In this document: piece after piece, positions 1 through 16,394 of the stretch | Layout: every line of letters begins with the position of its first letter | Position numbering within the stretch: the first letter of the stretch is position 1 | NCBI GenBank assembly: GCA_035041965.1 | Contig: JAPYMA010001677.1 | Location: forward strand, 124,001-188,000 | Source of the DNA: Anisakis pegreffii | Lineage: Eukaryota > Nematoda > Chromadorea > Rhabditida > Anisakidae | Direction of reading: 5' to 3' | Length of the DNA stretch: 64,000 bases | Translations under genes and position numbers: made by a program | Notes under the pieces: generated by a model | Seen by the model: only the letters and a program-made list of their open reading frames with translations | Told to the model about the DNA's origin: nothing | Database searches by the model: none

Positions 1-407
1 GACCTGGTATGGAACTGAGTTGCAGCATCTGAATCAGCAGCATTAGTCCAGCATTTGATTGGCCCATAATTAAAACAAATTAAAACGCTTTCTTTCCTGA
101 AGTTGATGTTAAGTTAAATATGCGCCGTCGAGAAAAATCGGAAAATGTGCATTTGATGGGAAAATTTAGTTTGAAGAGTCGTGACTCAGTAGAAATCAGC
201 ATCTGATGTGGCCAGCAATAGAAAGAAGCTAATGTTTACAAGGGAACGGCATAAACAGAGTCTAGAAATTCTAATCAAGACCTACATCAATTTGGAGATT
301 CTTCAGACTGATTGAGAATATTCTTTTTTTTTACTTCCTGCGAAATACCTCTTTGAAGCGAGTAAATGAGTCTTAACCTATTGGCTGCTCTATCGAGATC
401 CTTTTGT
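1..407. other. No gene seen
   Basis: AT-rich sequence with frequent stops in all frames. I see no convincing exon, RNA gene or repeat here. Confidence 0.5.
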
Positions 408-480
408 GAGTGGTGGCAGCAGCTGAATGAGTAAGGCACTGGACTGACAATCAAATGACGATGGTTCGGTTCATGGTGGT
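408..480 (+). repeat. tRNA-like sequence, probably a SINE or tRNA pseudogene
   Basis: An A-box-like stretch lies near 414-432 and a clear B-box-like GGTTCGGTTC at 463-472, with tRNA-like spacing. Between them CTGACAA could be an anticodon loop reading GAC (valine), but the second half of its stem is mispaired. I therefore read it as a decayed tRNA or the head of a tRNA-derived SINE, not a functional tRNA. No acceptor stem closes convincingly. Confidence 0.35.
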
Positions 481-3400
481 GTTCGTACTTTGGCTTCTTA
501 CACTTTTGCCTTCATTTCGTGTCAAGTCTCCCAAGTTGCCAGATTATTTCCTTATGAAAATCATTATATTCTGTTTCTCAATTTTTGGCTCTTAATTTTG
601 AAAATGAAAATGCTCACTTAAAAAAACATCGAAATAAAATTATGAAATATAACATCAACAAAAGAACCCAAACACCATTTTGGACTGAACCACTCCACTG
701 CAGCTATCGTAGTGCAGTTCACAATATGAACTCATTAGAACGATTAACTGGTTTAGGCTCATCTACTTCCTTCGAAGAGTATTTCGCACAAAATAAACAG
801 ACTTTCAATCAGCATGAACAGCCCTACAATTTGATATATGTGTCGGTTCATTTTTGTCCTTGCCATTTCCGTTTCAGTGTCTAGGGAATCAATGATAGTA
901 GCTTGGAATATGATATCATGCTATGTGATGTAATATGGTGAAACCTGGAATGACGATAGCCTTGGTTTACAACTAATTTATGGTACAACGAAAATTTTCG
1001 CAAAAAATTTTGTTCTGGTTTACTGCCACTGCTCGGTTCACGACTACTTTCGATCAAACTTACGGAGTTTTTTGTCATTTTTTGAAGCGAAATCAATCAT
1101 AGGAGAGGATTAATAAAGGAATTTCAATCGCTTCTAAATGTTTTCGACTCTTGTTAATAGTTTTTGGCCTAATAGCTTTCGGCTCAACAGAAGTCATGTA
1201 GTGTTTCAGTCATTTATGACGTTCGACGTAAAGTGTTTCCTGATTTTTAATACCGCAATGAGATCGAAGCTGTATTTGTGAAAAAGAATTCGAGGTCTTT
1301 GCAACAACAGTGGAGAGGCTGTTTTGTATTTAAAGAACTCGGGACTAGGAATGGTCAGTAACCAGGTTCCATCAGAAGGATCCTGTGTGGGAGAAGAAAC
1401 TTGTAAAAGAAAATTGGGTTCTAACGGTAGATTTTCAGGAATGACTATGAAATAACCTATCAAAGCAGTGTTCGGGAGATTATCAAATCAGATGACTGAT
1501 TCCGAATAAACATCCCATTTCAACTTTTCGATCAAGCGCTGAACTCTTCGAACAGTCTAGCAGTGATATTTTATCCTATTAGTAAAAATGAACAGTGGAA
1601 AGACTTGGATGAGTTTGAAATAATTCGTTTAAAATCGATTACAATGTTCCAGCTCACGATCAATGCGAGTTATGACTAAACGGTCTGAATGAACTGAAGT
1701 TGTAAGCTGAGATTGCGCTGTATACGGCATATTATTCAGATTGTAAAGGTAATCGTAAGCAAAAAAATGCACATGTTATTGTTTTTCATGTGCTGCTCAC
1801 CTAAACGACAAACCGTTGTTTGTGAATCGATATCATACTCCTCGAAGTTGGTTGGGCAAGTACAACGTTGATCACGACAAACCGTGTTTATACCATAGCA
1901 TTCCTCATCAAATAAGCATTTACTTCCGATTAATTTCTCTGAACATGTTTATTCTATTGTACGAATTATTCATTTGTTCTTGAATGAATTATTCTATTAT
2001 TCACCCTTTCTTAATCGCTTCTTCGTTCGGTTCTTACCACTATTATTGATTGAATTTACAGAAAGGAACATGCATTCCACATTTCCCTGAATTTGCTAAG
2101 ACTATCACTCCCAAAACATGAGCACGCAATTGGATACAAGCCAAATCATAACTTGGCTCAACGACATTGGTACACCACCCTTTTACCGTGAGCAAAAAAT
2201 TTCCCTTCGTTTTCATAGGTTCGTTTTCCGCTCCCATGGGGAAGTCTTGCTTGAAAACGAGTGACGTGCCAATGTCAGAGAATGGTCAGGTACAAATTTA
2301 GTCCTTGAACAGAACTGAATATGGCACTTCGATGATATTTTCCTAAGAACTTCTTGTGAATGCTTACTGAACGTGACGTGATCAGAAATTATGAAATAAG
2401 CCATTAGGAGAATGATAATGACATCGACAAAATGAACTTAAAATTTAATGAACGCTTTAAAACACGCATGATCGCTGAGTTGAGTTGAGGTTGGATTGAA
2501 AAAAGAACTGAAATAAAAGTCAAGTAACAAAAAACATACGTGTGCAAGGAACATCGAATGCTTGAGCAATACAGATAATAAGCAGATGAAGATGAATCAT
2601 GATAAGAATAAAGATAATGGAAATACGTTGTTGATATTGAAATAATTTCATTGTGGTCATCATTTCTATCGTCAAATAAATCACATCAATCTCTGTTCAA
2701 TTCTGTTTTAATTCACATATGTATGTCTCTAATGCATCCAACTTGTATCTACATGCACACAAACACAAACATTTGTACATAAACACACTCGCTCGTTTCA
2801 TTTTCGATGTACATCCGAAATGATTATTTATTGTGATTATGAGACGGTGCACCACTCACCCTGTTCTCCGCTCATGAAACTGGGTCGAGTATCTGGTTAT
2901 CATCATCACCATTATCATCATAACCGTCATCGTCCTCGTCATATTCACTCATTGGTTTTCATCTTATAATACCATATTGATTAATGCATCGATACATTCA
3001 TATTCAACTCGTATTTCATCACTCACCACACCTCCTTGGCTATGGGATATCGATTAATGTGGAGACATCAACTTATCACTTCAATATATCGATATAATTA
3101 ATGCACTCTACCATCACACATAAAAGCGGTTCTCATAAAGGGGTGAACTCCCTCCTGGAGGAAACTTAAGGGTGTGAAGGTGGAATTGAGGAGGTTGGAA
3201 AATCACCACTGATTGATTTTTTCGTCATAATCCATCCAATTGTTTTCGAAATGCTTGTTTGATCACACAGAATTGATTGCTTCCTTTGCTATAACTGATG
3301 AATTTTTCGCTGCAAACTTCTTGAACAATGTATTTCCTTCTGATTTGTCACTAAGAAGTAATAGATGATCAGAGGAAGAGGAACTGCGGTCTCGTCGATT

Positions 3401-5697
3401 ATCAAAGGAGGAGGAATGGCGGTCTGCCATAAGGCCAATAGAAGGCGAGGAGCGCAAGAGCTTGGAAACTACTGACGTGAACAAACATTATTTGTTGTTC
3501 GAAATTATCTTTTTCATGTCAGATTTCATCAATTTTACATTAAATAAATCTCTAGCGACCGCAATGTACTTCATCAATTAGGGGATTAGAAGAGGAAAAG
3601 CTAAGGTCTAGACCTATAGATTAATTTCGACTGAGACTCTGGTGTATGCCTAGTGCATACGATGTTTGAGTGATGGAAATTTTGTGGGAAAAATATAATT
3701 TAATCCTTAATGATGTTGTTAAGGCAATTGAAGACGACATTTGATGTGAGTGCATACAAAAATTAGAACTTGATTTTGCCATTCGCAACTTATATTTTGA
3801 GTTATTCGAAAATATTCATGAAACGAAATTAGTTAAGTTAGTTGAATGCAAGCAGGATTAAGAATGAAGAGGGAGACGATTGACCAGTGCAATTAGTAAG
3901 ATTTATGTCGTAAAACAATATGTTGCATTTCCTTGAAGTGTCAGTGGGACTGTAATTTGAGGATTTTTCGCAGGATTTTCCCTGAAAGATTCACAAGATA
4001 ATTTTAAAATCAAATCACTTGAATTGTTCGATTTCTATCAGTGTTATTGTTATACGAAAACGTACATTCCTTGTTCTGTTCCTATACATGACAAATCTTT
4101 GTGTCTTTATCAAGTTCGATAAAACAGATGCAGTATATGGTCGTATTCATATAGCACTTGTAGGGCGTTTCTCAATGATAAGAAGAGCACAGTCTAGGTT
4201 ATGATCATGAACTGAAGTCCAACAAAGAAGGCCGTGCCTATATGAAAACATGAGTGAATAGAACAAACATTTTTAGAAGCTAAACTACTGAACAAAGAAA
4301 ACAGGAATGGAACAAAAACGAGTTAAAAAGATAGGTAGCAATCAATTGCAATAAACGTTTGAACGGAAAGACGGATTTCAACATCAGTGCTCTTTCTGAG
4401 CAAGATTACAATTTTTTATTCGGTACTATCGATAGCTACTCCGTACAGAGTTTCAAAATTATGAATCAGCTACCTAGCAATGCTGAATAAAAATCAGCTA
4501 AAAGCGTAACAATATCCACAATCTCACTGACGTTAAATTATTTTGCTCGATGTTCACTAGTTTGTTCAATAGTTATTAACACTTGTTGGGAATAATACCT
4601 GATTCAGTATCAATTTATGATGCAACTCTTCGATCCACAAGAACTGCCGATTTTACAAAGCTGAATGAATGGTGTGTACAGCTAACTTGTGATATTTCAG
4701 TATGTCGATATTTAATCAGTATTTAAAAATGGAATGAGCTGGTAATTATTTGGTTAGTGCAATACATATGTTAAACCTATGAATTTGTTACTATTGCAAC
4801 AAGTCTAATGTGAAATTATTAATGTATTCGTTGTTCTGAAAATAAATTGGTGAATCAAAGATTTTGTTTTGCCTGTAATATATTTCATTTTTTTAAACTG
4901 CCACAACACTAGTTATGAAATCTTTGAGGATTAAATTTTCTTCTACTGTTTAACTTCAAATTCTTTTAACATAGTGAAAATACAAAGATCTGATTTTGGA
5001 TGGAGATATGTTTGGGAACGGTTTAAGTGCACAGTATTCAATAACTGTTCGTGATATAATGAATGCCTCTTTTTCGCAGCTACAGATAGAGAAGAGTACA
5101 GTCCAAATATCACGTTGAAGTATAGACACCATTTTGGATTGGGTGCTATAGCACATATATATCTTCGGAGTTTGTATGCGACTTTCTGTGATTTTCGCCC
5201 AATGGATACTTGTTTAAAAAAGACCATTATTCAAGGAAAGGAAGAATCCATATTTTTTCAGCCATTCGAGAGAGAGCTTCTGTTCAAGAGAAGCTTATAT
5301 GCAAGGGAATAAGGTAAACAATACATTCGATAATATGGTGTCTGATAAGATAGGAATACAAACAGAATGAAACAAACAAGTGATGTGATATGATAACGAA
5401 CGACCAATGAAGTCAAATACTTTTATTCATAACACACTCCGTAAACACCAATCGTCTTTCGTAGCAAAGTCATTTCGCAATTTAGAAAGTAACCTTGCAT
5501 CAATGGCAATCGATTATAAATCTTCTGTATGGAACTAAATAACTGCTTTACTTTTCAGGACTTCTTTGTGTTGAATATCGATGTTTTATGTATAGATTGG
5601 GTATGACCTGATTGAATTTTGAAACCGTTTAATGTGTTACTGTAATGTGTGCTCTCGTTTTGAGTTACTGCGATGAGATGAAGTAAATGTTCATACA
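481..5697. other. Gene-poor stretch with two doubtful exons
   Basis: About 5.2 kb without a supported gene. Two pieces read like protein but cannot be tied to a gene. On the plus strand, an open stretch at about 704-843 follows a CAG acceptor (it reads YRSAVHNMNSLERL). On the minus strand, a 73-codon Ser/Arg-rich ORF occupies 3484-3263. Around 2,890-2,940 there is a loose run of CAT/CGT trinucleotides. Nothing else stands out. Confidence 0.4.
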
Positions 5698-8441
5698 ATG
5701 GAGCAGCAGTCAGCAGATTCCTCCACCACTCAAACTTCAGCAAATACTATTCATAGTCAGCCACTGCATGATACTAATATTAGTCACCTCAGTTCCGGAT
5801 ACCAATCGCTGCCATCAAATGAAGATAATTCTCCTTCAGAAAATATGTCAATATTCGTGTTATTCTTTTTTACAAATATCCTTAAGTGCTATATCACGTG
5901 TCATGTCACATATTGCATTTGAGAATTTTCAGTTTTTAAGTCGCTCAGAAATGATCAAATGAAATTAAATCTAGTGAACCTGTAATAATCTAATAAAAAG
6001 ATAGACACTTTAGCAGTTAATGGTTGATTTAGCGCTGATGTTAATTCTATGAAAATATATTTCAGGAAATTATGGAAATTGCGTGCCGTATGGTTTTTTT
6101 TAATGCTCGTTATTATTCAAGCTATATTTGGCTACCTGGCCAAAAGTGTGGCATGCTTGACTGCCACTGTTCTTATGATTTCTGATTACTTGGGCGAACA
6201 CTCGATTGATAGGAATCGTCCGAATGCGTTTCGTAGAATTGGTTTGTTAAAATATTGAAAGAGTACAGTTATAACAGTCTTGCGCTCTTCCAGATGCCCA
6301 GAACGTTTTGCGAAAGAATGACGAAAACCAAAATAATAGATCGTTTTTGCTAGATTGAAAAAAATAATAAGGATAAACTTAATTACAAAACCAACGAATT
6401 ATAGTGATTGGAATAATGACACTAAAGTAAGAAATTTGAAGAATGCATCATCGTATTGCTATGCATGGGCGTATTGTTGGCAGCAAATACAGCATTCCTG
6501 ATTGCTGCAGTGGACAGGATTTACGTTAAGGAATATTCCATAAACCAGACTTTTATGCTTCTTTCAGCGAGCCTTTCATTGATTGCCAGCTGTATTATGC
6601 TCATACTACATTTCACGAGAGGTATAATTCTATGTATAATTATTGTTCGATAAATAGAACAAAGTTAACGTTTCTATAGGTGATTTGCAATGATAATTAT
6701 AGCAATAAAAACTTGTTACACTTAAGGAATAATAATAGAAATTATATGTTTTGTCTAACAAGGCAACTTTATGTAAATGTAAAAAGAATGTAGTAACGAA
6801 AAACTGTAATTTATTATAAATTCTAGACTCAGTTTTTCAACCGCGTCGATTTGTTCAGATGAGTACATTTATTGGCGTTCGTGCGCAACAAATAATACAT
6901 GCCATCGGTAACCACGGTACATGTTTGGTGCTGTTTGTAGCTGCGATCATACTTTATATCCAGGTTCAATAAATTAATTATATATTGTTTGATAATGCAC
7001 TATTCAGTTCGAGCGTAACTCCAGTCGTTCAGTCTACTTTGAAACAAATCCTGCTAAAGCTAAGCGGTCTGTGCATATAATCTTGAAAACGTTTTACAAA
7101 TTCTGATCTTATCAAATAACTCGTTTTGCGGAATGAAAATGATCCAACTGAAAAGCGCATCCGCTATTAGTTTCTTAATACAGGAACTGCATATGAAGTT
7201 GAAATTAATAATTATTGAAAATTCGAATGGAACTTATTCAGTGAAGATTAGCCATTCGTCAGAATAATAAACAAGAATTATATCATCATTATTACAGCAT
7301 GATGCGATTTTGGCTGATTCGATCGCAACATTTGTGATAACTGTGGCAGTTCTATCGAATGCTGCATCAGTAATACCGAAGCACTTATATGAACTGCGAT
7401 ATATCGGAACACTTGAGGACACATATGAAGAAGTATTGAGTACAGGACAAGAAATATAGGACACATATTGAAATTCATTTTATTACGTTCCACAAACTCA
7501 CTCATATAAAAGTCACATCACGCTCGTAACTACACAGGGATCGAGAAGGCCTAATCACACTTCAGTTTTATGTCACACTCCCTCCAACCGTCGAGATGCT
7601 AATAGCCAAGAAGTACCGGAATAAGACGGATATGACAGCCCATCACGAAGCATCTCTGAAATTTGCAGCTAACATCTTCGCACCCTAAGTTGGTTATGAG
7701 CTTGAGGTGTACTAATCATTTAATGGTTTTGCAAATCACGTCTCCTTTTTCATTGTATTTTGTCAAGAAAAAGATAATGTTCTTTCTTCTTCGATCAATG
7801 CAAGATATCCGCAGAATCTGTTTTGATGAATCACTATATTTGTCTGTGTAACAGCTGTGGCGGGGATGAATGTAAATTTTCTCCATTTCTGATAAATTCA
7901 TCTAAAAGTTTGAGAATGATTCTGTTCTTATTCAGTGCTTTTGGTGTTGTTCGCAGTGCTCTATTCAAGCTCTGAACATCATTTCTGTGCACATGTGTAT
8001 CGAGAAGATGATACGTTTTCTAGTAAGTACGACGAAAAAATCAATTAATCAGACAATAGAAATTATCTATGAATAAATTTAAAAATTCATACCCTTGTTC
8101 ATTTATGGTAGCTATGAGATATAACGAATGTTTAACATAGTAGTGGAAAATTCACTACAGTTTTTTGATTAGTCAACAGTCGGTCTTTATTTTCAATAAA
8201 CCTTGAGGCTCCAAATTCGATTGCCTCATAATCCAGATGTTTATCAACACTGGTATGACCACAAGGATGAATACGTAATATATAATCAGGTGGAAACTGA
8301 ACTCTTTAGATTACATGGCAACGGAAGTATTGTAAAGAGGTGAGGTTAGTACCGTCTGACTCACTCAAACCCGACAAACCCGATGTTTATCGTAGGTATC
8401 AGTTTGAGAACGTTATCAAAATTCTAGCTGTGCCAATTTGA
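5698..8441 (+). CDS. Cation diffusion facilitator (ZnT/SLC30-like) with degenerate metal site
   Basis: Nine exons by splice phase: 5698-5846, 6066-6241, 6442-6621, 6833-6963, 7298-7432, 7669-7708, 7957-8022, 8237-8339, 8396-8441; predicted 341 aa. A 49-residue Ser/Thr-rich cytosolic N-terminus precedes six membrane segments. Family landmarks are GYLAKSVACLTATVLMISD (TM1-2), RRIE before TM3 (family HRAEV), HAIGN at TM5, ADSIATF at TM6, then a cytosolic domain with GTLEDTYEEL and an FCAHVY strand like the CDF C-terminal fold. CDF proteins exchange Zn2+ or Mn2+ for protons, as dimers. Four ligands are expected, HxxxD in TM2 and HxxxD in TM5. Here TM2 reads L..D and TM5 reads H..N, so two are lost; zinc transport may be impaired, as in human ZnT6, a partner subunit. 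Exon 7 could instead start at 7936 in the same phase, adding seven residues. Exons 6 and 9 are the least certain. The particular CDF subfamily is unresolved. Confidence 0.72.
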
Positions 8442-10454
8442 AAAATTCAAGTCTCGATTTAATGGATATTGGATGCAACAGATAAAATTTGCAGCAGCCG
8501 AATGAATTTTTTTTTTTCATTTCGGAATCCGCAAACAGTACAGGGTGCATCTTTTTAAACATGTTCAACTGTAGAGCAGTTTTCGACAGTCATAATATTT
8601 CGTTACTTTACACTGAATTTAAACAAAGTTTCTCCTTTTCAGCAAAGCAAACGCTCATGAGAAATGCAATACCTAAATTAAAATTCCCGTCGATTCTGTT
8701 CTATTTAAAATGAAGTTAATGGTAATTCCGATAGATGTATAAATTTCTCCGATCGAGATTCGGTCGAAATAGGTATTTAAAGTAATAATGCAACAATCAT
8801 CAATATTTTTCTCCACCCAGGTAAGGTGTATCGAAGTCATATGCCCTTCAATGACTTGGTAAGGACTGGTGCACTGTAAAAGGCATCTTCAATTTAGCCC
8901 ACTTTCGACGTGAGCGTGAGCATAAGCTGAAGTGTTCAATTATTGCACTTTGTCTCACTCCCTCCATCTTATTCATATTGCTGTCGTATAGAGCATCAAA
9001 CTTATGAATTACTTATGGTAACCGACCGAAGTTCGAACGGAGAAATCCAATGAATTTCGATCGGATTTTCGAGTTTCGGATTCCGACTATATCGAGAAGC
9101 AAAAATCTTATATATGTGGGCTTTTTTCACCTTTACGTAGCGAGCATTCCTAAATCTTGTTCGAGATTCTTCCTCCAGCTGATCATATTTCGACTATTTG
9201 CTTTAAGTGCACCACTAGCATTCCGTCTGGAATCATTTGGCTTCGAATAAGTTGGGTGGCAGTGCAATGATGTTTTCTTCACTTTTGTTTTCACCAGAGA
9301 AGAATATGATTGATATCTGTTCGCATAATCATATGCACAGCTATATTCGGTGCAGATGATTACAATATGGCGAGTATACTGACCCAATTGGTGCTGGGGA
9401 GGGGAGAAAAACTGAAAAAAAAGGAAATAAATCAAATTATATAGATTAGTGAATCAATAAAACGGGAATGAATAAAACTAGGTGGGTGAGTTAATTTCTT
9501 CTTCCGATTTCTTAACTCGCCTTGTCGAACAGTTAACGAGATTTTGACAGGGATATGAATCCGATTGATTATTACATGATTGATTTTTGATATTATTATT
9601 TTATTATTGTATGATCTCATGCATTACGATTTTATTATTCGATTGATTTTACTCAAAAATGTGTGTTGCTTTGCATCGTTGTGTTTCATATATTTTTCTA
9701 TTTCAATATTAATTATGGATTTTTTTGATTTTATATGGAAGGGTTTAAACAAAGTTTTAATCCATTTGATTTTATTCAGAAGTGTTTATTGTTTCGCATC
9801 ATTGTTTCAAATATTTGTTTTGTGTTTTAATATTAATTATGAATTTTTTGTTTCTATACGGATAGGTTTCTATAAATGAATTTTTTAAAAATGAATTTAT
9901 CAAAAAAAGAATGAAAAATAAATGAATTTTTCCTATCTGATGTATTCACTGAAACCGCAGAAAATCAACTGAGCTCTTAGTTATAACTCGCATTGCAGTA
10001 TTAGTGACAGCTTTTTACATAACTTAATTAATGGAAACATTATTAGTGTACCGCATTCTGTTGTGGTTCATCAGGGAACAGCTTCAGGTTTGCCCCGAGG
10101 TCCTACGGTTCGGCTGGTTGTTTGCAGGAGCGATCCTACTCATGATGAATATGACAGATATCGAGTAATACGCGTTTTATAATACAAGCACACAGTGGTG
10201 AATATGCGAACGCATTGTCAAGAGTCGAACCGAAACGAATTTTCCTGACCGACTATGCGTTTCAAAATGAGGTGGTACGGATTTGTCGCAGACCATATGT
10301 AACGCATAATAAGTTTAAAATATTAAATCACGTTTTAAAATATGTGCTTTAATTAGTGTTTAAACTGGCGGCGAAGTGGAGGTTAGGAGCTACTGAAGGT
10401 GAGGGATGTGCGAGAAACGGTGAGGGGGTTAATCCGGAAAGGTGGTCATGGGAA
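8442..10454. other. Intergenic, with a diverged dispersed repeat
   Basis: About 2 kb between the CDF gene and the KIAA0930 homologue. Around 9,025-9,090 the sequence contains GTTCGAACGG, TTTCGATCGGA and TTTCGGATTCCGAC, resembling the dispersed repeat at 36.7-36.9 kb and 43.9-44.0 kb. The stretch 9,560-9,930 is very T-rich with long runs of hydrophobic codons that look like composition rather than coding. No gene seen. Confidence 0.4.
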
Positions 10455-15898
<5,444 letters not shown>

Positions 15899-16394
15899 CA
15901 GTAACGTACTTTTGAGCGGTCATCATCGATTTAATTCCACGAAATTGTGAATTTAATCGGAGCTGCGTTGCTATGCATTTCAGCTGATTGTTACGATATG
16001 GAGGGAAAAGGAAAATTCGCGTTGAGTTCATCTGAGTGATCGCAGTAAATGTTCAGTTCATTTTCTATTACTTCATTTTTTACATGTGTAAATTATTAAA
16101 TGTCAGTGCATCGAAGTAACTTTTCAAAAACGTAAATTCGATATGCATTGTTCCATTCCACTTGTAATTTATAAGTTTCATGCTGAATCTATACTACTTT
16201 CTTGTGTATAAAATGTAATTGTTTTTCTTTTCACAGTTCATCTGTTGATTATTCCTAATATCATTCCTTCACCAAAAATCTATATTCTCGACGTTCTAAA
16301 AGTTGATGTTATGTAATCATAAACGTCTTTTGATTTAATCAAATTGTGAATTTTGACTGAGTGAAAATATTGAACGACTGATGAACATGCTAAA
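15899..16394. other. 3' flank of the KIAA0930 homologue
   Basis: About 500 bp of AT-rich sequence between the last exon and the outer edge of the left inverted arm. No gene seen. Confidence 0.4.

Noticed and set aside
1206..1463. 85-codon Pro-rich ORF on the minus strand
   Set aside because: Protein-like in places but no splice context, motif or neighbouring exon; could be chance.
6860..6972. ATG at 6860 as the start of a separate small membrane protein
   Set aside because: The frame continues upstream to an acceptor at 6832 that matches the phase of the preceding CDF exon.
7433..7459. A stop codon closing the CDF gene at 7457-7459
   Set aside because: Ending here would remove the cytosolic domain. 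A phase-0 donor at 7433 joins to 7669-7708 and onward to sequence resembling the CDF C-terminal domain.
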